Positions 1-8,390 of a DNA stretch of 64,000 nt are shown piece by piece (the stretch's first letter is position 1; every line of letters starts with the position of its first letter). The translations under genes were made by a program, and so were the position numbers. This stretch comes from GCA-002726655 sp046582185. Lineage in GTDB: Bacteria > Pseudomonadota > Gammaproteobacteria > Pseudomonadales > Azotimanducaceae. The DNA is taken from NCBI GenBank assembly GCA_046582185.1, contig JAYGEX010000019.1, forward strand, positions 273,608-337,607, given 5' to 3'. A model generated the notes under the pieces. It was not told where the DNA came from. It saw only the letters and a program-made list of their open reading frames with translations, and searched no databases.

Positions 1-89
1 TCTTGAACCTGTTCGCGGACGCGAAAAAATCTATCGCGATGCATAGCGGACAATTAATCATTCCATCAATATTCGGAGCGGGACCATGA
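1..89 (+). CDS. Possible 3' end of an upstream gene (frame ambiguous)
   Basis: Two frames stay open from the window edge. Frame 2 ends in TAG at 44-46 after a short charged tail (LEPVRGREKIYRDA). Frame 3 ends in TGA at 87-89, which overlaps the ATG of the next gene as ATGA and would fit translational coupling. With fewer than 30 codons I cannot tell which is real, nor assign a family. Confidence 0.25.
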   Translation, partial: LNLFADAKKSIAMHSGQLIIPSIFGAGP

Positions 90-1306
90 ACAAACCTACT
101 ACCTATTTCCCACATGGTGTCTTCACTGGTAAAGGGGAGCTGGTGCCTCGGGTATTTGTATCGCCTGGACGATATATTCAGGGTAATGGTGTGATGGATC
201 ATATTGGGCGATATATGTCTTTGCTCAAGGCTGGTCGTGTCGGTGTTCTTATTTCAAAACGCGGCCAGCAGGCAGACGGTGTTCGAGTGATAGATAGCTT
301 GAAGAATGCAGGAATTGATCCCATCGTCAGTACATTTATGGGTGAGTGTTCACTGCAAGAAGTTGATCTCCACGTTCAAAACCTTGAGGGCGAATCTATC
401 GATTGCCTGATGGCCGTTGGCGGCGGGAAATGTGTTGATGCTGGCAAATGCATCGCGTACCGTTTGGATATTCCGGTAGTTGTCGTTCCGACTTTAGCAT
501 CGAATGATGCGCCATGTTCTGCATTGTCTGTACTCTATACGCCAGAAGGTGTATCCACTGGCGCTGAATTCTTTCCTAACAATCCGGCGCTGGTGGTGGT
601 TGATACAGGCGTTGTTGCGGGCGCCTCGGAGCGATATCTGGTTGCAGGTATGGGGGACGCCATGGCAACATGGTATGAGGCAAGAGTCTGCATGCAGAAT
701 CCAAAAGCGCGCACCACGGTAGGCGCTCGGCCGACACTTGCATCTTGCGCCATGGGCGAAATTTGTGCTCATACGCTTTTTGAACAAAGTGAGTCTGCCG
801 CAAATGCGGTGGTAAGCAGCAATGTAAATGACGCATTAGAGAATGTGGTTGAAGCGAATACTTTATTGAGCGGCCTCGGCTTTGAAAGTGGCGGCCTGGC
901 GGTGGCTCATGCCATTGCCCAGAGCTATACGACAATCCCTGACGTGCATGCGAATTACTTGCATGGCGAAATGGTCGCCATGGGAACGCTTACTCAGTTG
1001 ATGATGGAATCGAAGGTGGGAGGCAAGGGAGATGAAGCCACTGATGAGGCCAAGAAAGTCGCTGAATTCTTTTGCAAGGTTGGCTTGCCTATACATCTTG
1101 GGCAATTGTCCTTGGGTCCGACTGATACAAGTGCACTGCATACAGTTGTTGAGGCTGCGATGGAATGGCCATCGACCCACAATATGCCGATGACAGTGAC
1201 GCCTGAACTGCTGTTGTCATCTATTCTTGAAGCTCATGAGCTTGGTGTGAAAGTGGCAGAGTCCAGTGGTGATAACGCCTACAGAAGGGTGCAGTCGGTA
1301 AGCTAG
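86..1306 (+). CDS. Iron-containing alcohol dehydrogenase, glycerol dehydrogenase-like
   Basis: This 406-residue protein belongs to the metal-dependent group III alcohol dehydrogenases closest to GldA, which oxidise glycerol or related polyols with NAD+. The dinucleotide-binding GGGK stretch (VGGGKCVDAGK, near residue 110) is visible. Three metal ligands fit the family: the Asp of GMGDAMATWYEA and the two His of GLAVAHAIAQ and NYLHGEMVAMG. It is about 40 residues longer than typical GldA because of an N-terminal extension. The ATG has a GGAG about 8 bases upstream. No catabolic partner lies beside it, so the true substrate is open; other polyol or glycerol-1-phosphate-type dehydrogenases share this fold. 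Confidence 0.85.
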   Translation: MNKPTTYFPHGVFTGKGELVPRVFVSPGRYIQGNGVMDHIGRYMSLLKAGRVGVLISKRGQQADGVRVIDSLKNAGIDPIVSTFMGECSLQEVDLHVQNLEGESIDCLMAVGGGKCVDAGKCIAYRLDIPVVVVPTLASNDAPCSALSVLYTPEGVSTGAEFFPNNPALVVVDTGVVAGASERYLVAGMGDAMATWYEARVCMQNPKARTTVGARPTLASCAMGEICAHTLFEQSESAANAVVSSNVNDALENVVEANTLLSGLGFESGGLAVAHAIAQSYTTIPDVHANYLHGEMVAMGTLTQLMMESKVGGKGDEATDEAKKVAEFFCKVGLPIHLGQLSLGPTDTSALHTVVEAAMEWPSTHNMPMTVTPELLLSSILEAHELGVKVAESSGDNAYRRVQSVS

Positions 1307-1317
1307 GAAGCGAGCTG

Positions 1318-1704
1318 TTATTCCAACTGAAACATACACTGCAATGAGTGTTGAATATCCATGTGCCCCCCACGCCATTCGCATCTTGCCGTATTCTCAT
1401 CAATATCGACATCCAGGCAATCATCGGCGACCAGGCCTGCCTCAAACTTGGGGTAGAAAGACTGCGTAATCGTTTCATTCCTGCTGTTGGTGAAAGCTAT
1501 TTTCTTGTCATCTTTATGAATGTGATCCTCCCCCTTGTGCAGTAAGCCGTGATGGAAACGGCACAAGGTTACAAGGTTTTGCATGCTGGTTTCACCGCCG
1601 TCTGCCCAGTGCTTAACATGATGGCAGTCTGTGTAAATACGCTGGCAGCATCCAGGATAGTGACAATCGCCGTCTCTTAACCTTAGCGCGTGAGAATAAA
1701 TCAA
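1318..1704 (-). pseudogene. HNH endonuclease C-terminal fragment (DUF222/HNH type)
   Basis: The reading frame holds the zinc/HNH core seen at the C-terminus of DUF222-HNH proteins: RDGDCHYPGC, then DCHHVKHWADGGETSMQNLV, then LCRFHHGLLH. The N-terminal several hundred residues of such proteins are missing. Upstream on the same strand the sequence changes near 1695-1705 into a piece of IS3 transposase in another frame, so this is the surviving 3' end of a disrupted gene. Cysteine and histidine positions of the core are intact, so the loss was by rearrangement rather than by point mutation. It is unlikely to be expressed as a working nuclease. Confidence 0.7.
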
Positions 1705-1810
1705 TTGTCACCGCTAGATACAGCCATCCCTGACTGGTCCAGATGTAAGTTATGTCTGAAACATATACGCGGTCAGGCTGATTTACCGTAAATTCTCGCT
1801 GCATTAGATT
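1695..1810 (-). mobile_element. IS3-family transposase (OrfB) fragment
   Basis: About 38 codons match the catalytic core of IS3-type OrfB around the first DDE aspartate: REFTVNQPDRVYVSDITYIW followed by GWLYLAVTIDLFSR. No orfA, no second or third catalytic acidic residue and no terminal inverted repeats are visible around it. It sits in frame between a FecR-like fragment and, out of frame, an HNH fragment. It is a remnant of an insertion sequence that probably took part in building this patchwork. Confidence 0.75.
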
Positions 1811-2194
1811 AGGTGTTCTGATGGTGGAGTGGTTTCGGCTCAGGGCCGCGAACTTGCCAATCAAGTCACTCTTATAAGAGAAACCTCCCGTGAATACTGT
1901 AGCTGCGAAGCTGCCCGTCTTTGCAGATTCATTGAAACTGTAATCGTCGAGTGTTGCCCGACTGTTGCTGCCCAGATTAAAGCGTGTTCCGTCCAGCATT
2001 TTGGCACGAAGATAACCCCTGCCTTCTACAAAAAGTTCATCCCCCTCGTAGAGGAAAATCTTCACGCCCTTCTCTTTAACAAGCAGGATCTTCTCGTTGG
2101 TATCGTCGTCTATTCGATAGACCTTGCCACCAAAGAATCTGACTTCACCGATGGCTTCTTTCGCTGGCGCGCCTGTACCGCAGGTATAGCCTAG
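1810..2194 (-). pseudogene. FecR-domain protein fragment
   Basis: Translation of the minus strand from about 2194 gives a stretch typical of FecR-domain periplasmic proteins: IGEVRFFGGKVYRIDD, then a basic loop, then EGDELFVEGRGYLRAKMLDG, FNLGSNSRATLDDYSF and VFTGGFSYKSDLIGKFAALS. Stop codons (TAG TAA) lie immediately upstream near 2196-2202. Downstream the frame runs straight into the IS3 transposase fragment near 1810. Both ends of the original gene are therefore missing. The call to FecR rests on motif style, not alignment. Confidence 0.55.
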
Positions 2195-2232
2195 GGCTTA
2201 CTATCTTATTGGGCTAATATCCTGCAATATGT

Positions 2233-2247
2233 TCCTGGATATCAGGA
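2233..2247. promoter_or_regulatory. Palindrome upstream of the multiheme operon
   Basis: TCCTGGATATCAGGA has 5-base inverted arms (TCCTG/CAGGA) around GATAT and lies about 30 bases before the first start codon of the electron-transfer operon, just before a strong GGGGGAAGG ribosome site. It could be an operator. I do not recognise it as an FNR, CRP or other known box. Confidence 0.25.
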
Positions 2248-2276
2248 CGGGAAATGGTCCTTTTGGGGGAAGGTAG

Positions 2277-4256
2277 ATGATCCAATTTTTACCAGCACTT
2301 CCGTGCTGTCTAATTCAAAAAGATGCAATTGGTGACGTCAAAGCAAGTTTATTGTTGCTGATTCTTGCCGCCCTTATTTTTCACTTTCCAGGCTCTTATG
2401 CCTCGTCCGCTGAAGGCTCCATACCCAATGCTGATAAGAGTCATGCGTCGATGTTTGCTCACGACGGGTTTCCGTCTGCGACCGAGTGCGGAGATTGTCA
2501 TCCCAAACAATACAAGCAATGGTCAGTTTCGCAGCACGCATATGCTCAGATGAGTCCTGTCTTTAATGCCATGCAGGCAACCATCATGAAATTTACAGCC
2601 GGTACCAACGGTGACTTCTGTATACGCTGCCACACCCCTGTTGGCATGAACCTTGAAGAAGATATCTTCATGAGCAATATTGATCGTCATCCCACATCCA
2701 GAGAAGGTGTGACGTGCATTGTCTGTCACCGATTAAATCAAGCTTACGGTAAGCTCAGCGGGCGCCTGCATATAGAGGCAGGCCCGGTTACTTCCGCGAT
2801 ATATGGTCCGATTGGAGACTCAACGGAACTTGATAATGCCATTAGTAAAGGCGGACTAGTCGTTGATAATGAGAAGGCCGGGAGGAAAGTCCACGGTGAG
2901 GTAGAGGGTTTCTTTCAGCTCAATACCTCCGGTTTCTGTGCAACTTGTCATGATGTGAATCTCGTTAATGGGTTCAGGTTGGAAGAAGCGTTCAGCGAAT
3001 TCAAAAATAGTCCTGCGAATAAGAGAGGGTTAAATTGTCAGGACTGCCATATGGGTAAGGAGCCTGGTAAGGTGCTGGCGGAAAAATCTGATCCGGATTT
3101 TTACAAGAAAAATTATCATTTTGGGCCAGCGGCAAAAGTTGGCAGCCTAAAAACCAAAAATAGAAAGCTCACCAACCACATGTTCGTTGGACCCGATTAT
3201 TCTGTGCTTTCCCCTGCATTGTTTCCGCTGGATATCAGGGCGATCAAGGAAGAACATGAAAAGGATGATGTTCGGGCGAGAGGCATGGCGACCATCCGTG
3301 AATGGCTCATTTTTGATTGGAAAGCAGGTTGGGGATTGGATGACTTTGAAGACGAAGTTGACGATGATTTTGAATTCCCTGAACGATGGGAATCTATAGA
3401 TGATCGATATGACGCACGAGAAATAATTACCGACAATTTGCATCTTCTGAAAGAGATAGAAATTGAAAGGCTGAAGTTATTGCAAAACGGTTACCTTATC
3501 GGTGAGGTTAACGTGGATAAAGCAAGTGCCAAGGGCATAAAATTTTCAGTCCAGGTTAAGAGCGGCACTGATGGCCACAATGTACCCACTGGATTTGATG
3601 CCGAAAGATTAGTCTGGTTGTATGTCTCCGTTACGGATTCAACAGGCAAAGTAATTAAGACCTCAGGAGACCTCGATCCCAATGGTGATCTAAGAGATCT
3701 ACATTCGCTATACGTCCATAACCACGAGTTACCCCTTGATAAGGAACTGTTCAGTCTTCAATCAAAGTTTTTGACGCGCAATATCGTTGGCGGTGAACGG
3801 GAACAAGTCTTGCCTGTTAACTATTCGGCGAGCCCGCTCATATTTCTACGACCTTCAAGAAACGCCACAGTATTGTTAGGTAGGCCAAATGGAGCTAGAA
3901 AACACAAAGTTGGCATCGAGCCTAATGGCGAACGCTGGGCGACATACACTGTTACAAGCGAGCAACTAGCAACCGGGACGCCACCATTCAAAGCGCTTGT
4001 ACAACTTAAGGCCGCCATGGTCCCGGTTAATTTGGTGGACATCATCAAGGGTGTTGGTTTTGACTACAACATGAGTGCGCGAGATGTAGCAAATGTATTG
4101 TCCCTCGGACATGTGGATGAAGACGGCGAGGTGATCATCTGGAATGAAGATTCTGATGACCCTGTGGATAACCAGGTGGCGGGTCATCAAATTATATGGG
4201 AACGACAGGTTGAACTTTCTTTGGACGGTCGGGCTTTGGGCGGCCAGGGTAAATGA
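2277..4256 (+). CDS. Penta-heme c-type cytochrome, cytochrome c554-like
   Basis: The 659-residue product starts with a hydrophobic export signal (about residues 22-44) and carries five CXXCH heme sites: CGDCH near 71, CIRCH near 115, CIVCH near 147, CATCH near 221 and CQDCH near 254. The spacing and the first motif (ECGDCHPKQYKQW) resemble cytochrome c554/multiheme proteins of the periplasm. Residues after about 280 have no heme motifs and end in beta-rich sequence of unknown type. The start has a GGGGGAAGG Shine-Dalgarno. It is the first gene of a seven-gene operon and overlaps the next by ATGA. Role inferred: periplasmic or outer-membrane-linked electron carrier or oxidoreductase. Confidence 0.8.
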   Translation: MIQFLPALPCCLIQKDAIGDVKASLLLLILAALIFHFPGSYASSAEGSIPNADKSHASMFAHDGFPSATECGDCHPKQYKQWSVSQHAYAQMSPVFNAMQATIMKFTAGTNGDFCIRCHTPVGMNLEEDIFMSNIDRHPTSREGVTCIVCHRLNQAYGKLSGRLHIEAGPVTSAIYGPIGDSTELDNAISKGGLVVDNEKAGRKVHGEVEGFFQLNTSGFCATCHDVNLVNGFRLEEAFSEFKNSPANKRGLNCQDCHMGKEPGKVLAEKSDPDFYKKNYHFGPAAKVGSLKTKNRKLTNHMFVGPDYSVLSPALFPLDIRAIKEEHEKDDVRARGMATIREWLIFDWKAGWGLDDFEDEVDDDFEFPERWESIDDRYDAREIITDNLHLLKEIEIERLKLLQNGYLIGEVNVDKASAKGIKFSVQVKSGTDGHNVPTGFDAERLVWLYVSVTDSTGKVIKTSGDLDPNGDLRDLHSLYVHNHELPLDKELFSLQSKFLTRNIVGGEREQVLPVNYSASPLIFLRPSRNATVLLGRPNGARKHKVGIEPNGERWATYTVTSEQLATGTPPFKALVQLKAAMVPVNLVDIIKGVGFDYNMSARDVANVLSLGHVDEDGEVIIWNEDSDDPVDNQVAGHQIIWERQVELSLDGRALGGQGK

Positions 4257-5707
4257 AGGTTTCAAGGAGTGAGTCCTCATTCGCGAATGCTTACAGCCGG
4301 TTCCGGCGAAATTTATTTTCACAGCTGATCCTCTTATCGATAGGTACACTTGTTCACATGCCTATCGTCTTAGCCAGCAGCAGTGTTGGTGCAGATGGTG
4401 AACGCACGAGTCGAATTTCCGATGAAGCGGTGACAGAATTGGATCTGGACGCCATGCCGAAGAGGCCAAAGCTCTTTATTGAATGGGGCCCTGACTTTTT
4501 GGGTAACGGAAATATCCCCAGAGGTATTGAGTTGCCAACGGGTGCCATATGGCAGCCGACCCTAATAGTGTTTGGTACTTATCGTACGGCCCTGCAGGCA
4601 TTTCATCGCGATGACGAAACTGCCTCGGAGTGGGCAAATCAAATGGACCTGTTCGCCAATTTACAACTCTCTGGTAGCGAACGCTTTCTGCTCGGCATCA
4701 GGCCTATGCAAGAGGATGGTCGTTTTACTTCTTATCAGTTTGGGCCGGACAATGGCTTTGATGATGACACAGGCTGGAATGATGAAACCAATGTTGAGAT
4801 AACAACCTTCTTCTTTGAAGGTGATTTTGGGGAAATATTTCCGAATCTGGATCGAGAAGATAGAAAACATCTTGATATTGGCTTTTCAGTGGGTAGGCAG
4901 CCGCTGAATTATCAGGCAGGGATGTTAATTAATGACAGCATCGATGCACTTGGGGTGACCAGAAATACATTATTACCTAAAGGTACTTCAGATTTACAAC
5001 TGACCTTTCTGTTTGGTTGGAATGATATCCATCGAGGCGACAATATTGAGAAGAGCAATCAGAAACTGTACGGCTTCTTTATGGCAATGGACAGACATAG
5101 GACGACGATAAATGTAGACCTTGTCTATGTTGACGACAGAAATGGTGATGATGATGGTTTCTTTTGGGGAGTGAGTGACATTCGAAGAATTGGCCATTTT
5201 AATTTGTCCAGCCGCATTCTGGGTTCTCATGCACTGGAAGAAGAATCACTGGCAGTGGGCGACGGATACTTATTGTTTGCCGAACTTTCCTGGACGCCTG
5301 CCTGGACTGATGACAATGTTTACATCAATGCATTTCTTGGCATTGATGATTTCACATCCGCAGCCCGGGATCCTTCTACCGGAGGGCCGCTTGGCCGTAC
5401 GGGCATTCTCTTTCAAGCCATCGGCATGGGAAGATATGGAGCACCACTGGGGAATCAGGCGACAGAGTCTGTGGGTGGTGCAATCGGTTATCAATGGTTT
5501 ATAAACCCCATCAAGAATCAATTCATCTTTGAGTTTGGCGCCAGGCAAGGAACAGAGTCTGATGGACTGAGGTCGGTTGCCGGCGGCATGCGATATCGGC
5601 ATGTGTTAGGTCAACACACCGTGTTCCAGTTCGATCTATTTGGGACAATCAATGAATCAAGGGACGATGATTTTGGCGCGCGACTTGAATTTAGATTTGA
5701 ATTTTAG
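4253..5707 (+). CDS. Outer-membrane beta-barrel (porin-like) protein
   Basis: The 484-residue protein has a signal region near residues 22-42 ending in a VLASS site. It then shows alternating aromatic/polar strands throughout and a C-terminal ...GARLEFRFEF that ends in Phe, the usual outer-membrane barrel signature. It overlaps the penta-heme cytochrome gene by ATGA, so the two are probably made together. The length suggests a barrel of perhaps 16-18 strands, smaller than the MtrB/PioB barrels that surround decaheme cytochromes. Whether it is a cytochrome sheath or a substrate porin cannot be told from sequence. No heme motif is present in the barrel itself. Confidence 0.7.
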   Translation: MKVSRSESSFANAYSRFRRNLFSQLILLSIGTLVHMPIVLASSSVGADGERTSRISDEAVTELDLDAMPKRPKLFIEWGPDFLGNGNIPRGIELPTGAIWQPTLIVFGTYRTALQAFHRDDETASEWANQMDLFANLQLSGSERFLLGIRPMQEDGRFTSYQFGPDNGFDDDTGWNDETNVEITTFFFEGDFGEIFPNLDREDRKHLDIGFSVGRQPLNYQAGMLINDSIDALGVTRNTLLPKGTSDLQLTFLFGWNDIHRGDNIEKSNQKLYGFFMAMDRHRTTINVDLVYVDDRNGDDDGFFWGVSDIRRIGHFNLSSRILGSHALEEESLAVGDGYLLFAELSWTPAWTDDNVYINAFLGIDDFTSAARDPSTGGPLGRTGILFQAIGMGRYGAPLGNQATESVGGAIGYQWFINPIKNQFIFEFGARQGTESDGLRSVAGGMRYRHVLGQHTVFQFDLFGTINESRDDDFGARLEFRFEF

Positions 5708-5756
5708 GTAGGCTTCAAATGCGGCAATATAGGCAAGCGATACGGGTTGGTTGAGT

Positions 5757-7034
5757 ATGATGGTAATAATTTCGGATAATCTGTGGATGGGTGGAGTGGC
5801 GATTGTGCTGCTGGTCGCGACTTATTTAAGCCTGACGATAATGGCTGCCATGCGCCGCATGACCAACGAGAGGCGAATCCGTGGACAGCAGGCTGAAGAA
5901 CTTGCAGTCAAGATAAAAGGGGCTCGCAAGCAGCAGGAAATTCAATCCGAAAAATCACTTTCCTGGTCTGGAACTCGAAAATTTGTCGTTAGCAAGAAGG
6001 AGTCAGAGAGTCTTGACGAGCAAATATCCTCCTTCTATTTACAAGCTCACGATGAGAAACCCATTCCATCATTTGATCCCGGTCAGTTTCTCACATTTGA
6101 ACTTAAGATCCCGGGTGATAGTAATCTGGTTAAGCGCTGTTACTCTCTTTCGGATGCGCCCAGAGATGGTGTCTATCGTGTTTCGATAAAGAAAGTACCG
6201 GCGCCTAGAGACAATCCTGATGTGCCGGCGGGAGTATCCTCCAACTTCTTTCACGACGCTGTTTCAGAAGGCGACATCCTGGATGTCAGGGCGCCCTCGG
6301 GCAAATTCTTTCTCGACATGGCAAGCGATCGCCCCATAGTGCTCATTGGTGGCGGCGTTGGTTTGACACCAGTCATGAGCATGCTAAATGCAGTAATTGC
6401 TGCTGGAGGAGACCGGGAGGTCTGGTTCTTTTATGGCGTTCGAAACAGCGCAGAACATGCTATGAAGGCGCACTTGAAACAGGTTGCTCGCGATACCGTA
6501 AACATTCGCATGCATGTATGTTATAGCGCCCCGGGCGATGGTGACCAGGAGGGAGAGGACTATGATCACCATTCCAGAGTCGGTGTTGAATTATTAAAGA
6601 AAGTACTACCGTCGAATAACTACCAATTTTTGATGTGTGGCCCACCGCCGATGATGGCGTCGCTGGTATCTGATTTGGATGATTGGGGTGTGCCCAAACA
6701 GGATGTCCTTCGCGAGAGCTTTGGACCTGCATCTGGACGAAAGGCGCCTGTTCCGAAAGTTAATCCTGATGCCGAAGGGCCAGAGGTCGTGTTCAAGCGA
6801 TCTAATAAAACGGTTAATTGGGATCCCGCCTTCGACAGCCTCGTCAAATTTGCTGAAGCCAATGGCTGTGATATTCCCTATGCTTGTCTCGCCGGAAATT
6901 GCGGCACATGCCTAACGACAATTATGAAGGGTGAAGTTGATTATCAGGACAATAAGCCGGACTTTGAAGCCGAGGAAGGGACTTGCCTGGCGTGTTCCTG
7001 TGTGCCGAAAGGTGCTGTTGAACTTGATGCATGA
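5757..7034 (+). CDS. Membrane-anchored NAD(P)H:FAD/2Fe-2S reductase
   Basis: An N-terminal transmembrane helix (about residues 7-32) is followed by a charged linker, an FAD domain with RCYSLSDAP, a nucleotide-binding domain with GGGVGLTPVMSM and CGPPPMM, and a C-terminal plant-type 2Fe-2S ferredoxin domain with CLAGNCGTC and a final Cys in GTCLACSC. This is the domain order of electron-input reductases that pass NAD(P)H electrons to an oxygenase or respiratory partner. The redox domains should face the cytoplasm. TTG at 5751 or ATG at 5757 could be the start; I prefer ATG. It lies between the barrel and tetraheme cytochrome genes, so it is the likely electron entry for the module. Confidence 0.85.
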   Translation: MMVIISDNLWMGGVAIVLLVATYLSLTIMAAMRRMTNERRIRGQQAEELAVKIKGARKQQEIQSEKSLSWSGTRKFVVSKKESESLDEQISSFYLQAHDEKPIPSFDPGQFLTFELKIPGDSNLVKRCYSLSDAPRDGVYRVSIKKVPAPRDNPDVPAGVSSNFFHDAVSEGDILDVRAPSGKFFLDMASDRPIVLIGGGVGLTPVMSMLNAVIAAGGDREVWFFYGVRNSAEHAMKAHLKQVARDTVNIRMHVCYSAPGDGDQEGEDYDHHSRVGVELLKKVLPSNNYQFLMCGPPPMMASLVSDLDDWGVPKQDVLRESFGPASGRKAPVPKVNPDAEGPEVVFKRSNKTVNWDPAFDSLVKFAEANGCDIPYACLAGNCGTCLTTIMKGEVDYQDNKPDFEAEEGTCLACSCVPKGAVELDA

Positions 7035-7203
7035 TCATAATATACAATACATTGGATCAAGCAGGATATTGCAATTGAAACGGGTCAAGTGCATGTTTCA
7101 AAGTGCGAAGTATGAACGTGTGAGGGACGATTGATTGATGCTCTATACTAAAATAAACAATAGAATGATTGGTTTAATGAACACAATAATGAGGAGATAT
7201 CCG

Positions 7204-8346
7204 ATGCAACAGAAACTGAGCTCTGGCTGGAATACGCTAGCTAGTTTGAGATTCACGAGCGTCCGGAAACAACTATCTATCATGAAGTTGCTGTCATATG
7301 TGTTCTTCGTCACAACAGCCTTTTTGACCGCGTCAGCCCAGGCGGAAGTGATGAGTGGATGGTTGACGGAAGAGCAAGAAAAGGAAGTTGCCGCTCTAAT
7401 TGTTGGCCCAACTAAAAATGACGACAACTGTTCCTCGTGTCATGCGCTGGAAACAGAAGCCTGGGAAAATACGCGCCATTTTGCAACCTTCAAAGACCGG
7501 CATCGCTCAGATCGCGCCAAGGAAATTCTGGCAAATATGGGCGAGAAGAGCATGAAGCGCTCGGATGATTGCCGCCAGTGCCACTACACATCAGAACTTA
7601 AGAATGAAAAGATAAGAGCATCGTTTGGCGTCTCTTGCGAGTCCTGTCATGGCGCCGCCAGAAACTGGCTCGCGGTTCATTCTAAAGGTGCAGGTGACAT
7701 CAATGCATCAGATCTTAAGTGGGGAACCGGTAAGGATCAAGATCCCGCAAATCGTGCCAAACGGCTTGAAGCTGCGCAGGCTAAAGGCATGATTCATTCC
7801 GAAATGATTTACGAGATAGCAAGAAATTGCTTTGCTTGCCATACGGTGCCAAATGAGAACATTGTCAACAAGGGTGCGCACAAAGCTGGCAGTGATTTCG
7901 ACCTGCTTGCCTGGTCTCAGGGCGAAAATCTGCACAACTTTAGCAGTTCAGCCGGTGCACCGGATGCACCGACTAATAGACCAAGCTCTTCGCAGCAGAA
8001 ACGAAGATTATATGTGACTGGACTGATGGTCGACCTTGAAACGTCACTTGCCAATATTAGTCAGGTTAAGGATAAAGGTGGCATTTACCATTTGGCGATG
8101 GTTAAGCGCTCTAATGATGTCCGGGCGAAACTTGATAAAGTTATGGCAGCCGTAACACTCAATGAATTAGGCGCTGCATTGAGTTCTGTGCCGGCCACGA
8201 TTGAGGAATCCACCAGCATCGCTGGAGATTTACCGGCTAAACTCGGCGCTGCAACCAGGGCCTTCCTTGCGGCTCACGATGGCACTGATCTTGGCGCAAT
8301 CGACGCGTTAATGACCACAGAATATAAAGGAACACCTTTCCAGTAG
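7204..8346 (+). CDS. Tetraheme c-type cytochrome, cytochrome c554 family
   Basis: From the ATG at 7204 the product is 380 residues; GAGGAG seven bases upstream favours this start over the further upstream ATG at 7138, and an internal ATG at 7282 would give a tidier signal peptide. A signal sequence (MKLLSYVFFVTTAFLTASAQ) precedes CSSCH, CRQCH, CESCH and CFACH. A distal His-containing helix (LHNFSS region) could supply heme ligands. The pattern fits the periplasmic cytochrome c554 family, small tetraheme shuttles. In this operon it would move electrons between the membrane complex and the penta-heme protein. The last 100 residues are helical with no extra heme sites. Confidence 0.85.
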   Translation: MQQKLSSGWNTLASLRFTSVRKQLSIMKLLSYVFFVTTAFLTASAQAEVMSGWLTEEQEKEVAALIVGPTKNDDNCSSCHALETEAWENTRHFATFKDRHRSDRAKEILANMGEKSMKRSDDCRQCHYTSELKNEKIRASFGVSCESCHGAARNWLAVHSKGAGDINASDLKWGTGKDQDPANRAKRLEAAQAKGMIHSEMIYEIARNCFACHTVPNENIVNKGAHKAGSDFDLLAWSQGENLHNFSSSAGAPDAPTNRPSSSQQKRRLYVTGLMVDLETSLANISQVKDKGGIYHLAMVKRSNDVRAKLDKVMAAVTLNELGAALSSVPATIEESTSIAGDLPAKLGAATRAFLAAHDGTDLGAIDALMTTEYKGTPFQ

Positions 8347-8390
8347 CGCCTTACCAGTAGAACAGTGATGGTAGTTTTGAGGTAGATCCA

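Noticed and set aside
7135..7204. Upstream ATG start for the tetraheme cytochrome
   Set aside because: The ATG at 7204 has a clear GAGGAG at proper distance, while the upstream ATGs do not, and the added residues carry no signal.
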